64,000 nt of DNA from positions 248,001 through 312,000 of the forward strand of contig JBLXFH010000001.1 of NCBI GenBank assembly GCA_048262255.1, given 5' to 3'. Positions 27,089-35,812 of this stretch are shown one piece after another. The translations under genes and the position numbers were made by a program. Under the pieces are notes generated by a model. It searched no databases and was not told the DNA's origin. It saw only the letters and a list, made by a program, of their open reading frames with translations. The stretch is from JABMNT01 sp048262255. Its GTDB lineage: Bacteria > Pseudomonadota > Alphaproteobacteria > Rhodospirillales > Casp-alpha2. Numbering within the stretch: the first letter of the stretch is position 1; every line of letters starts with the position of its first letter.

Positions 27089-27126
27089 AAAAAAACAGGC
27101 GCCCATCTGGGCGCCTGCATTTATTT
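27089..27126. terminator. Bidirectional terminator between the ModE-like and EF-hand genes
   Basis: CAGGCGCCCA (27096-27105) pairs with TGGGCGCCTG (27108-27117). Minus-strand reading gives seven T residues after the stem; plus-strand reading gives ATTTATTT. It can end both convergent genes, more strongly the EF-hand gene. Confidence 0.88.
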
Positions 27127-27155
27127 AGGAATTTAAAGAGAGACCGGCGACGGGA

Positions 27156-27704
27156 TCAATCGTCGTCGTCATCATCGTATTTGCCGTGTTTCTTGCCTTT
27201 TCGCATACGATCCCAGAATTCCTTTTCCGTAATCTTGCCGTCCTTATTGAAATCGTGACGGTCGATGATTCTGGCAAAGGGTGCCGAATATTCTTCAATC
27301 GTCACGTTGCCGCTGCCATCATCGTCCAGGCGCTGAAAGCCATCAACCATGCGCGAACGCATATGGTCCAGCCACAACTTTTCAAACTCACCGAGCGACA
27401 AACTTCCATTCTTGTCCGCATCATAGGCTTCGAGTTTTTGTTTGCGGCGGGTATCGACTTCTTCCTGCGTCACCGCGCCATCCTTGTTAAGATCATGCTC
27501 TTCAAACATCCTGGCCATCCGCGCGCCCATCTTGTGGCGATTAAATCCGTGATGTCTTTCGCCGCCATCGCCATGTCCGCGATAAGAAGCCATGAGCACC
27601 CGGCCCTTGTCTTCCTTGTCGCTGGCCATAACAGCAGCACCAGCCGCAGACGCCGCAATCGCTCCGGCAACAAGGGCAACTGCAATTTTTGTATGACGTT
27701 TCAT
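27156..27704 (-). CDS. Exported EF-hand calcium-binding protein with an Asp tail
   Basis: A 182-residue protein with an N-terminal signal peptide (MKRHTKIAVALVAGAIAASA). Four EF-hand loops follow: DLNKDGAVTQEE at 71-82, DADKNGSLSLGE at 95-106, DDDGSGNVTIEE at 127-138 and DFNKDGKITEKE at 151-162. Each has acidic or polar ligands at positions 1, 3 and 5, Gly at 6 and Glu at 12. The protein ends in six Asp residues. It probably binds Ca2+ in the periplasm. AAGGA precedes the start. It is divergent from a two-component system whose sensor has an Asp/His-rich periplasmic loop, suggesting a calcium or divalent-metal response module. Confidence 0.92.
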   Translation of the reverse strand: MKRHTKIAVALVAGAIAASAAGAAVMASDKEDKGRVLMASYRGHGDGGERHHGFNRHKMGARMARMFEEHDLNKDGAVTQEEVDTRRKQKLEAYDADKNGSLSLGEFEKLWLDHMRSRMVDGFQRLDDDGSGNVTIEEYSAPFARIIDRHDFNKDGKITEKEFWDRMRKGKKHGKYDDDDDD

Positions 27705-27766
27705 CTTTTCATCCTTTGTATATATGATCGTTCATTCGATTTGATGCCCTGATTAAACGCAATGGA

Positions 27767-27833
27767 TGTCGCAAAAGTTTGTCACCTTTCCACTCATTGG
27801 TCTTAATTTGTCGCAGGAAGGCGTCTTGCGACA
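27767..27833. promoter_or_regulatory. Three TGTCGCA half-sites between the EF-hand and two-component genes
   Basis: TGTCGCA occurs at 27767-27773 and 27809-27815, 42 bases apart or about four helical turns. It occurs again inverted (TGCGACA) at 27827-27833, making an inverted repeat with an 11-base spacer. The divergent position makes these candidate sites for the OmpR-type regulator coded at 27921. Confidence 0.4.
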
Positions 27834-27920
27834 TTTTGATACAAATTTGTTGTAGCTGTTTGCAGGCAAGGCGATAACCTAAGCTTGCGAATTCCAACAG
27901 GACCGAACCCGGCGTTAATA

Positions 27921-28643
27921 ATGACAAACAGCACTGCGCATATTCTCGTTGTCGATGACGCCCGCGATATCCGCGAGCCATTGGCAAAATATCTGGGCAA
28001 TAACGGTTACCGGGTCTCCGAGGCCGATTCCGCTGCCAAAGCGCGCGCTATTGTTAAAGACAGCGCCATCGACCTGCTGGTCCTTGATATCATGATGCCG
28101 GGCGAAGATGGCTTGTCGCTCTGCCGGCATTTACGCGAAACCAGCCAGACGCCGATTATCCTGCTGACCGCGATGACCGAAGAAACCGACCGCATTATCG
28201 GGCTCGAAATGGGGGCAGATGACTATGTCAGCAAACCGTTCAATCCGCGCGAGCTGTTGGCACGCATTAAAGCGGTGCTGCGGCGGTTTCACAGCCTGCC
28301 TCCAGAGCATGGGACGATTGAAGATGACCTCATTCACTTCGATCGCTGGACGCTTGATACAAAACGCCGCGAACTTGTTGCAGATGACGGAGTCACCATC
28401 CCCCTCAGCACTGGCGAGTTCAAACTCCTGAGCGTTTTCCTGAGCCATCCGGACCGCGTCCTGAGCCGGGACCAGTTGCTTGATCTGACACAGTCGAGAA
28501 CCGCAGATGTTTACGACCGCAGTATTGATAACCAGGTCAGCCGGCTTCGCAAAAAAATCGAGGTCGATATCAAATCACCGCAAATCATTAAAACCGTGTG
28601 GGGCGGTGGTTACCGCTTCCAGGCGAAGATCGGGCCCGCATGA
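27921..28643 (+). CDS. OmpR/PhoB-family response regulator
   Basis: A 240-residue DNA-binding regulator. The receiver domain (about 1-120) has VVDDARD, the phospho-acceptor Asp in LLVLDIMMPGEDG, Thr in LLTAMT and Lys in VSKPFNP. The winged-helix output domain (about 140-238) ends in VWGGGYRF and has the recognition helix DRSIDNQVSRLRKKIE. The frame is open from 27885, but the ATG at 27921 gives the standard N-terminus. Its stop overlaps the start of the kinase gene (ATGA), so the two are co-translated. It probably controls itself and the divergent EF-hand gene. Confidence 0.94.
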   Translation: MTNSTAHILVVDDARDIREPLAKYLGNNGYRVSEADSAAKARAIVKDSAIDLLVLDIMMPGEDGLSLCRHLRETSQTPIILLTAMTEETDRIIGLEMGADDYVSKPFNPRELLARIKAVLRRFHSLPPEHGTIEDDLIHFDRWTLDTKRRELVADDGVTIPLSTGEFKLLSVFLSHPDRVLSRDQLLDLTQSRTADVYDRSIDNQVSRLRKKIEVDIKSPQIIKTVWGGGYRFQAKIGPA

Positions 28644-30118
28644 GCTTCATCAAACGCCTTATTCCACAAAGCCTGGCCGGACAATTGATCGGACTGATTC
28701 TGATCGCCTTGTTGGGTGGACATATTGTTGCTTTCATGATTTTGGCAGAAGAACGCCGCGACGCCCTGCAAGCGGCCTCACGGGGCGAAGTCCTTGCCCG
28801 GACGGCGACCATTGCCCGTCTGTTGAGCGTCAGTGCTCCCGCATCTCATGCGGAAATCCTGAAAAACGCCCAAACGCCTTTCATCCGATTTTCCCTGTCT
28901 CCGGAAAGCGCCACGCAAAACCCCCCGGAATCCCGGCGGGAACTCTATTTTGCCGATCGCCTGCGCGACATGCTCGACAGCCCGGAGGCCCCTGTGCATG
29001 TCCGTCTGGGTTTTAACCAACGGCCGTTTGACTGGAAAAAAATCAGCGGGTTAAAACGACGCTTTACAAAAGATGACGATGATCATGACGATGACGATGA
29101 TCACGACGATGACCGAAAATATGCCTATCACAGCGACAGCAAACCCTGGCGGCGGGATGTCCACTGGGGCATTCAATTGTCCGTCAAATTCACCCCGGAC
29201 CTGTGGCTGAATTCAGCGACTCAGCGCCCGCCCCGTCCAACCACCTGGGCCTATCAATCGCTGCTTGCGCTGACGATTGCGGTTTTGCTCATTATTGGCG
29301 CCGTTATCGTGCTGGTGCAGCGGATTACACGTCCGCTGGCGACTCTGGCGAAAGCCGCCGACGCTCTGGGCCGGGGCGAAACAACACAGGATATCCCGGA
29401 AGCCGGGCCGCAGGATTTGCAACGAACCATTCGAGCTTTCAACCGCATGCGTCACCGCCTTGAATCGTTTGTTGAAGACCGCACCAATCTGCTGGCCGCC
29501 GTTTCACACGACCTGCGTTCGCCCGTCACTTCGCTGCGGTTACGGGCCGAATTCATTGAAGACCCGGAATTGCGCGAAAAAATTATGGAAACACTGGTCG
29601 AAATGCAGGCAATCATTGAAACGACCCTGATTTTTGCCCGTGAGGAAACCCGCGCCGAAAAAACCCGCGCGACCGATCTGAGCGCCTTGATTGAGAGTGT
29701 TGTCAGTGATTTTAAGGATCTCGGCGAAGACTGCACCTATGAAGGGCCGGAACGGTTTATTCTGGCCTGCCGCCCTGTCAGCCTCAAACGGGCTGTCCGT
29801 AATTTGCTAGAGAACGCCATCACCTATGGCCATTCGGCCAAGATCAAACTGGTGCCCGGCTCCCCGGAAATCGGCAATGACCACATGATTCTGGTCGAGG
29901 ACGCAGGCCCCGGCATACAGGACAGCGAGATTGAGCGTATGTTTGAGCCTTTTGTCCGGCTTGAAGAATCGCGCAATAAAGAGACCGGCGGCATCGGTCT
30001 TGGGCTTGCCATCACGCGTTCCATCGTGCGTGGGCATGGCGGTGATATTTACGCCGAAAACAAGCCGGATGGCGGCCTCCGGGTGGTTATTCACCTGCCA
30101 CAAGCGATCCAGGAATAG
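28640..30118 (+). CDS. Sensor histidine kinase with an Asp/His-rich periplasmic loop
   Basis: A 492-residue membrane kinase. Helix one spans about 15-36, the periplasmic domain 37-204, helix two 205-227, HAMP 228-280, HisKA with the acceptor His at 290 (AAVSHDLRSPVTSLR), and HATPase_c to the end (N box LLENAITYG, GGIGLGLAITRSI). Residues 145-158 are twelve Asp and two His, a probable divalent-cation site on the sensor face. The ATG overlaps the stop of the regulator gene. General layout resembles EnvZ-type kinases; the acidic loop is the distinctive part. Confidence 0.93.
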   Translation: MSFIKRLIPQSLAGQLIGLILIALLGGHIVAFMILAEERRDALQAASRGEVLARTATIARLLSVSAPASHAEILKNAQTPFIRFSLSPESATQNPPESRRELYFADRLRDMLDSPEAPVHVRLGFNQRPFDWKKISGLKRRFTKDDDDHDDDDDHDDDRKYAYHSDSKPWRRDVHWGIQLSVKFTPDLWLNSATQRPPRPTTWAYQSLLALTIAVLLIIGAVIVLVQRITRPLATLAKAADALGRGETTQDIPEAGPQDLQRTIRAFNRMRHRLESFVEDRTNLLAAVSHDLRSPVTSLRLRAEFIEDPELREKIMETLVEMQAIIETTLIFAREETRAEKTRATDLSALIESVVSDFKDLGEDCTYEGPERFILACRPVSLKRAVRNLLENAITYGHSAKIKLVPGSPEIGNDHMILVEDAGPGIQDSEIERMFEPFVRLEESRNKETGGIGLGLAITRSIVRGHGGDIYAENKPDGGLRVVIHLPQAIQE

Positions 30119-30219
30119 CGCGCTCACTCCCTTGTAACTTTTTTTTGATTGGTGAAGCGCAGGCTCAGCGCTTACAAATAGATTTCTGTGTGATGAGTAC
30201 GCTTTATGGAGTCTGACAT

Positions 30220-31179
30220 ATGCCGGATGGCGCGTTAAATGAGCCAAAAGCTCTTGATCCCGACAAGTTTCAGGATCCACTGGTTACTGCAAAGGGAGAG
30301 GAACGCGCCGTCGTCGCGCTTACGCACCTGCGAACCCTTTGGTTCAATACCGGCAGCCTGTGCAACATCACCTGCGCCAACTGCTACATGGACAGTAGCC
30401 CCAAAAATGACGCGCTGGCCTATCTGACCCTGGCCGAAGTCACCGATTATCTGGATGAAATTAAAGCCGACGGCTATGCAGTCAAGGAAATCGCATTTAC
30501 CGGCGGCGAACCCTTCATGAACCCGGATCTTCCGGCCATGCTGGAGCAAGCCCTTTCCCGTGGATTTCAGGCCCTTGTCCTGACCAACGCCATGAAACCG
30601 ATGGCCCATAAAAACAAGACCCTGCAGGATTTGCGCGCGCGTTTTGGTGATGCGCTGACGCTGCGGGTCTCTATGGATCACTACACGCCTGAACAACACG
30701 AAAAAGAACGCGGCCCGAAAACCTGGGCACCCATGCTGGACGGATTGCGCTGGCTGTCACAAAACGGCTTTCATCTGGCCGTCGCCGGGCGCACATGCTG
30801 GGGCGAAACGGAAGCAGAGGCGCGGGCCGGATATGCTGCACTTTTCAAGCGCGAACAGATATCCATCATGGCCGAAGACCCGGCAACTCTCGTTCTGTTT
30901 CCCGAAATGGATGCTGGCCAGGATGTTCCGGAAATTACCGTCAATTGCTGGAATATTCTGGGGATCTCACCAGACTCCATGATGTGTGCCAGTTCCCGTA
31001 TGGTTGTCAAACGCAAAGGTACAGCACAGCCCGTCGTTGTGCCCTGCACCTTGCTGCCGTACGAGACGGAATTCGAGCTTGGTCACAGCCTGGCCAAATC
31101 ATCGAAAACAGTTTCTCTGAACCACCCCCATTGCGCCAAATTTTGCGTTCTTGGCGGCGCGTCTTGCAGTCCCGACTAA
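30220..31179 (+). CDS. Radical SAM protein
   Basis: A 319-residue radical SAM enzyme. The [4Fe-4S] triad is CNITCANC near residue 48, followed by the SAM-binding FTGGEPFMNPDL. At the C-terminus further Cys residues (NCWNILG, MMCASSR, VVPCTLLP and HCAKFCVLGGASC) suggest at least one auxiliary cluster, as in SPASM-type enzymes. The substrate is unknown; peptide or metabolite modification are both possible. The next gene, an unusual metallophosphoesterase, starts three bases after its stop, so the two form an operon. It lies 101 bases after the kinase gene and could be a separate unit. Confidence 0.88.
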   Translation: MPDGALNEPKALDPDKFQDPLVTAKGEERAVVALTHLRTLWFNTGSLCNITCANCYMDSSPKNDALAYLTLAEVTDYLDEIKADGYAVKEIAFTGGEPFMNPDLPAMLEQALSRGFQALVLTNAMKPMAHKNKTLQDLRARFGDALTLRVSMDHYTPEQHEKERGPKTWAPMLDGLRWLSQNGFHLAVAGRTCWGETEAEARAGYAALFKREQISIMAEDPATLVLFPEMDAGQDVPEITVNCWNILGISPDSMMCASSRMVVKRKGTAQPVVVPCTLLPYETEFELGHSLAKSSKTVSLNHPHCAKFCVLGGASCSPD

Positions 31180-31181
31180 GC

Positions 31182-32081
31182 ATGAGCAGCAACACCCTCC
31201 CTCTACAGGCGGTTCTTGACCTTGGAGCCATTGATCAGCCCGTGCTGCTTTTTGGCGGCCCTTACTCCAACCTGCAAGCCACGCAAACCCTGCTGAGCCA
31301 TGCCCAGCAACGGGGTATTGCACCACAGCACATCATTTGCACCGGCGATGTGGTCGCCTATGCCGGCGACCCGGCCGCAACAACCGACCTCGTCATGCAA
31401 TCGGGCATGCATGTGTTAATGGGCAACTGCGAAGAATCTTTTGGATTTGACGAAGACGACTGCGGTTGCGGCTTTGATGAAGGGAGCGCCTGTGACCTTC
31501 TGTCGCGCCAATGGTATGCCCATGCCAACCGGGAGCTTACGGCGGGCCAGCGCGCCTGGATGCGCGAATTGCCACGCCTCATCCGATTTCAAATGGCCGG
31601 ACATCATCTGGCCGTCATCCACGGCGGTCTCACCGACATCAGTCGCTGGCTGTTTCAATCCAGCCCCGCAGAAGCCAAAAAACAGGAAATCGCCGCAGTG
31701 GAAGACGCGGGTCCGGTGGACGTTATCCTGGGTGGCCATTCGGGTTTGCCTTTTGTCGATGATCTGGGCGACAAGCTGTGGCTCAACGCTGGCGTCATCG
31801 GCATGCCGGCCAATGACGGCACTTCGCGCACCTGGTTCGTTCTTTTAACGCCTACCCCGGAGGGTTTGCAAATTGACTTGAACCCGCTGGCCTATGACCA
31901 CATTTCTGCCGCCCGCCGTATGGACAAGCTCGGGCTGGCCGGAGCCTACGCCCAAACCCTGCGGACGGGACTGTGGCCCAACATGGATGTCTTGCCCGAA
32001 CCGGAGCGCCGACAAGTCGGTAAAGCCATTCAGCCCTGGTCCATGACCTGGCGTCGGCCCCTGCGGACGGCCGCCGAGTAG
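31182..32081 (+). CDS. Metallophosphoesterase-fold protein with an altered metal site and a Cys insert
   Basis: A 299-residue calcineurin-like protein. Motif II (CTGDVVAYAGDP), motif III (LMGNCEES), motif IV (AVIHGGL) and part of motif V (ILGGHSGLPF) are clear. Motif I, normally D-x-H, reads FGGPYSNLQ, and the second His of motif V (GHxH) is Gly, so at least three usual metal ligands are absent. An insert right after motif III reads DEDDCGCGFDEGSACD and could hold a metal or cluster. The reading frame is open far upstream, through the radical SAM gene, but the ATG at 31182 begins the homologous part. Likely co-translated with the radical SAM enzyme; function unknown. Confidence 0.8.
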   Translation: MSSNTLPLQAVLDLGAIDQPVLLFGGPYSNLQATQTLLSHAQQRGIAPQHIICTGDVVAYAGDPAATTDLVMQSGMHVLMGNCEESFGFDEDDCGCGFDEGSACDLLSRQWYAHANRELTAGQRAWMRELPRLIRFQMAGHHLAVIHGGLTDISRWLFQSSPAEAKKQEIAAVEDAGPVDVILGGHSGLPFVDDLGDKLWLNAGVIGMPANDGTSRTWFVLLTPTPEGLQIDLNPLAYDHISAARRMDKLGLAGAYAQTLRTGLWPNMDVLPEPERRQVGKAIQPWSMTWRRPLRTAAE

Positions 32082-32088
32082 ACCGCTA

Positions 32089-32886
32089 TTAGGTGGCGGC
32101 ATACCCCTGCGTCGCGAAAAACGCCATTAAATCCTGGGCAAATTTCGGACCAACTCTCAGTATATGTATATTCGCCGGATAACCCGCTCTCGTTTGCGCG
32201 TCAATATCGGTGGTCGACACCAAAAGAAAAGGCCGGTTTTCTGTGACTTTGATGGCATTGAAGACGCCGGCCAGTTCCAGACCAGAAATATCCTCCGAGA
32301 CCATATTGGCCATGAACAGGTCGGGTTGCAGGCGAATTCCCTGTTCAATGGCATCCAAGCTGCTTTGTGCAATCAGTACATTGAACCCGAACTGCGAAAG
32401 CTCCGAAGCGACAATTCGGCGCTGTAAGCCTCTTGGCATCAAAATCAGAATACTGAGCGACCGGTTCTCTTTCCGGATGGTCCTGCGCTTCGCCTTTAAC
32501 GGCAGGTCGCGAAGTATTTGGGCAACCGCCGCATCCGAAACATTCTCCTTTTGCTCCAGAATTTCTCGGATCCGATCGACAAAAAGCTGGGTGTCATGAA
32601 TTCCCGTCTCGTCGGGTGAAAACATCGTTTCAAAATAATCTTCAAGGGCATGGGCCAACAGGGAAATGGATGAAAACCCGAAGGTGGAGCCCATCCCTTT
32701 CAAGGAATGGACATGGCGTTTGATCTCAAGAACTTCTGTTTCGCTGAGGTTTTTTTTATTCCTCAGACTTCCCAGGGCCGTATCAATTTCAGTCAGTCGA
32801 TCTTCGCACTCATCAAGGAAATCCTGCAGAACCTCTGCAACGGCGTTTCCCAGCCCTAATTCCTGTTCGTCTAGCTCGTCCGACAT
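32089..32886 (-). CDS. HPt domain fused to a degenerate receiver
   Basis: A 265-residue protein. The N-terminal HPt domain (about 15-125) has an intact phospho-acceptor His at 60 in RHVHSLKGMGSTFGF. The C-terminal domain (about 145-262) follows the receiver fold but has lost its chemistry: the acidic pair is MP (ILILMPRG), the acceptor Asp is Asn (LFMANMVSED), and the Lys is Arg (ILRVGPKF). It could shuttle phosphate through the HPt while the pseudo-receiver docks a partner. It is convergent with the metallophosphoesterase gene; no cognate kinase is adjacent. Confidence 0.85.
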   Translation of the reverse strand: MSDELDEQELGLGNAVAEVLQDFLDECEDRLTEIDTALGSLRNKKNLSETEVLEIKRHVHSLKGMGSTFGFSSISLLAHALEDYFETMFSPDETGIHDTQLFVDRIREILEQKENVSDAAVAQILRDLPLKAKRRTIRKENRSLSILILMPRGLQRRIVASELSQFGFNVLIAQSSLDAIEQGIRLQPDLFMANMVSEDISGLELAGVFNAIKVTENRPFLLVSTTDIDAQTRAGYPANIHILRVGPKFAQDLMAFFATQGYAAT

Positions 32887-33117
32887 TGTTGTTATTGCCT
32901 TCGTTCATCCAAATCAACTGACCTGTGGCCCTTTTTGGCAATCGCAACTTGCGCCAAAACCTCCCCTCCTCTAATTAAACCGCAGTCATTGAGGAGCTAA
33001 GCGGATTTTAAACAGGCCCGTTGAGAATTCAACCCTATGCAAAAAGCTGTCAGTTCCTACATATTATATTCAGGAAGCCCCATTTTTCTTTTTCAACGCC
33101 AAACGATTGATGATCCC

Positions 33118-33525
33118 ATGTCAGAGTTTCCCATTTACGAAAAAACCACACACAGTGTTTCGATTTCCGTCCGGCCGGAATATCTGGACAACCAGTCCGA
33201 TCCAAAAAGCAACTCATTTACCTGGGCTTACCACGTGCGCATTGAAAATGTCGGCAAACAAACCGTACAAATTCTCAGCCGACACTGGAAAATCACAAAC
33301 AGCAATGGCGTGACCCAGGAAATTGTGGGTGACGGCCTGATAGGACGGCAACCCATACTGACGCCGGGCGATATCTTTGAATACAGCAGCGGCACCCCTC
33401 TCTCCACCGCATCCGGGTTTATGTCCGGCTCCTTCCATGCGGTTGACGAAAACGGTGAAGTTTTGACCGTCAGCGTGCCCGCTTTTTCCCTCGACCAGCC
33501 GCAATCGACAAGAGCTCTCCACTGA
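33118..33525 (+). CDS. apaG: ApaG family protein
   Basis: A 135-residue protein of the ApaG/DUF525 beta-sandwich family (ISVRPEYLDNQSDP, TWAYHVRIENVG, SRHWKITNSNG, VGDGLIGRQPILTPGD, FMSGSFHAVDENGE). Its role is unsettled: it is linked with Co2+ resistance and nucleotide (diadenosine tetraphosphate) metabolism in other bacteria. The frame is open from 33037, but the ATG at 33118 gives the usual length. It precedes folE by 70 bases on the same strand. Confidence 0.95.
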   Translation: MSEFPIYEKTTHSVSISVRPEYLDNQSDPKSNSFTWAYHVRIENVGKQTVQILSRHWKITNSNGVTQEIVGDGLIGRQPILTPGDIFEYSSGTPLSTASGFMSGSFHAVDENGEVLTVSVPAFSLDQPQSTRALH

Positions 33526-33595
33526 TGACAGACTGATACAGGGCTGTTAAAACAGCCTCCGCGGGGATATAAATAATCATCTCAAGGTATGTTCT

Positions 33596-34255
33596 ATGAA
33601 ATCAAGGGAACGTGAAGTGGATAAACCGGTCACCCCAACAGACGCAAGCCCGGACAATTTGGAAAAGCCGTCACGCGAACAGGCGGAAGCCGCTGTCAGA
33701 ACCCTGATCCGTTGGGCTGGCGATGATCCGGACCGGGAAGGCCTGATTGACACACCCGGTCGCGTTGTCCGGTCCTTTGAAGAATTTTTTCAAGGTTATA
33801 CAGCGGACCCCCGAACATTGCTGGAACGCACCTTTGAAGAAGTCGAAGGCTATGATGAAATCGTATTCCTGCGTGATATCCGCTTTGAATCCCATTGCGA
33901 ACATCATATGGCGCCCATTATCGGCCGCGCCCACGTTGCCTATCTACCGCACCGGCGCGTTGTCGGCATTTCAAAACTGGCCCGACTTATTGAGGTCTAT
34001 GCAAAACGTTTGCAAATCCAAGAGAAAATGACCTCGCAAATCGCCAACACCATTAACGAGATTCTGCAACCCAAGGGAACAGCGGTCGTCATTGAGGCCT
34101 CCCATCAATGCATGACAACACGCGGCGTTCACAAACCCGGGGTTTCCATGGTTACCAGCACCATGCTGGGTGAATTTCGCGACAACCCGTCAACACGGCG
34201 GGAGTTTCTGGCGATGGTCAGCAACTCCGGTCACCGTGAAGCCTCTTTTACCTAA
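33596..34255 (+). CDS. folE: GTP cyclohydrolase I
   Basis: A 219-residue enzyme that converts GTP to 7,8-dihydroneopterin triphosphate, the first step of folate and queuosine/biopterin synthesis. Zinc ligands are in FESHCEHHMAPIIG and in the late Cys of SHQCMTTRG; the catalytic His is within PHRRVVGISKLARLI. An N-terminal extension of about 25 residues is non-conserved. It follows apaG with no terminator between them. Confidence 0.97.
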   Translation: MKSREREVDKPVTPTDASPDNLEKPSREQAEAAVRTLIRWAGDDPDREGLIDTPGRVVRSFEEFFQGYTADPRTLLERTFEEVEGYDEIVFLRDIRFESHCEHHMAPIIGRAHVAYLPHRRVVGISKLARLIEVYAKRLQIQEKMTSQIANTINEILQPKGTAVVIEASHQCMTTRGVHKPGVSMVTSTMLGEFRDNPSTRREFLAMVSNSGHREASFT

Positions 34256-34366
34256 GCCTCCAATTTGATAAACACGAGCCGAACCTCTTGAGCATCGCCC
34301 TGTTTCGGGATAAGGGCTAAAGTCCGTTTTGATAGTCAGGGAACTGCGTTAGCAGTAGTACGATTT

Positions 34367-35812
34367 ATGGATTTCAGGCCTATTGTACTGGTAAGTGGAA
34401 CCCTTCTGGCATCGCTGTCCATTGTCATGTGCATCCCGGCAGTGGTCGATTTCATTGATGGCAATCCCGACTGGGAAGTCTTCGCCATCTGCGCCAGCGT
34501 CACCTTGTTTGTCGGTGTTGGCATGGCCCTGACCAGCCGCGTCGACAGCTCCAAGCTCAATATCCGACAGGCGTTTGTTATGACGACCCTGTCGTGGGTG
34601 GGACTAACCCTGTTCGCCGCCCTGCCGTTTCACTTTACCGCCGTCAACCTGAGTTATACGGACTCCCTGTTTGAAGCCATGTCCGGACTGACGACAACCG
34701 GTTCCACGGTGATGATTGACCTGGACCAAACCCCATCGGGCATTCTGCTGTGGCGGGCTTTGCTTCAATGGTTGGGGGGAATCGGGATCATTGTGATGGC
34801 GATTTCCGTCCTGCCGATGCTGAAGGTTGGCGGTATGCAGTTGTTCCGCATGGAAAGTTCCGACCAGTCCGACAAGGCTCTGCCCCGGGCCGCACAAATC
34901 GCTTCTGCGATCGCCATTATTTACCTGATCCTGACCTGCATCTGGATGGCCGCCTACTGGTTGGCCGGCATGAATGGATTTGATGCCATTGCTCACGCCA
35001 TGACAACCATCGCCACGGGCGGCTTCTCCACGTCGGATGCATCAATCGGACACTTCAACAGCGCGGCGATTGACATCATCGCAACGCTGGGCATGCTGGT
35101 CGGCGCCTTGCCGTTTATTCTCTTTCTGAAGACCCTGCAAGGAGATCTGGACGCCCTGTTCACAGACAGTCAGGTCCAGTGGTTCCTGACCATGGTTACC
35201 GCGCTCGTTCTGCTGACGGCGGCTTGGCTATGGCTCTCCAATCATCTGCATCCCTTAATGGCCCTGCGTCTGGCGGCCTTCCACATTGTCTCAATCATAA
35301 CAGGAACCGGATACGCTACGGACAATTACAGCGCCTGGGGCAGTTTTGCGAACCCGCTGTTCTTTGTCATTATGTTTGTTGGTGGATGCGCGGGATCGAC
35401 CACCTGCGGAATTAAAATTTTCCGCTTTCAGGTCCTCTATGCGTCGGCGCGGACGCAAATCCATCATTTACTTCAGCCCAGCGGCGTTTTTATCCCCTAT
35501 TACAACAGGCGCCCGATTTCCGATGAGGTCATCGTTTCCGTCCTCAGCTTCTTTTTCATGTGGTTTCTGAGCTTTTCCGTCCTCGCTTTGGCACTTGGCC
35601 TGCTGGGCCTGGACTTTCTGACGGCCCTGTCCTGTGCGGCGACGTCCATCGCCAATGTTGGTCCGGCACTCGGTTCCATCGCCGGTCCCAGCAGCACCTT
35701 TCATGAACTGCCGGATGCCGCCAAATGGCTGATGACCGGAGGCATGCTGTTAGGGCGTCTTGAACTGTTTACCGTGATTGTTCTTTTCAGCCGCACATTT
35801 TGGCGAGGTTAA
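34367..35812 (+). CDS. trkH: Trk-type potassium uptake protein
   Basis: A 481-residue K+ channel-like transporter with the fourfold membrane-pore-membrane repeat. Selectivity stretches are GLTTTGSTVM (first pore), TTIATGGFSTSD (second), IITGTGYATDN (third) and TSIANVGPALG (fourth). It needs a TrkA/TrkG-type regulatory protein, which is not present nearby. The start at 34367 has no clear ribosome site. The 258 bases after it contain no supported gene. Confidence 0.95.
   Translation: MDFRPIVLVSGTLLASLSIVMCIPAVVDFIDGNPDWEVFAICASVTLFVGVGMALTSRVDSSKLNIRQAFVMTTLSWVGLTLFAALPFHFTAVNLSYTDSLFEAMSGLTTTGSTVMIDLDQTPSGILLWRALLQWLGGIGIIVMAISVLPMLKVGGMQLFRMESSDQSDKALPRAAQIASAIAIIYLILTCIWMAAYWLAGMNGFDAIAHAMTTIATGGFSTSDASIGHFNSAAIDIIATLGMLVGALPFILFLKTLQGDLDALFTDSQVQWFLTMVTALVLLTAAWLWLSNHLHPLMALRLAAFHIVSIITGTGYATDNYSAWGSFANPLFFVIMFVGGCAGSTTCGIKIFRFQVLYASARTQIHHLLQPSGVFIPYYNRRPISDEVIVSVLSFFFMWFLSFSVLALALGLLGLDFLTALSCAATSIANVGPALGSIAGPSSTFHELPDAAKWLMTGGMLLGRLELFTVIVLFSRTFWRG

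Noticed and set aside
29072..29113. GAT/GAC repeat tract
   Set aside because: Not a mobile or satellite repeat: it encodes the Asp/His loop of the kinase and is treated as part of the gene.
30795..31181. Upstream extension of the metallophosphoesterase frame through the radical SAM gene
   Set aside because: It overlaps another coding frame; the family homology begins at 31182.
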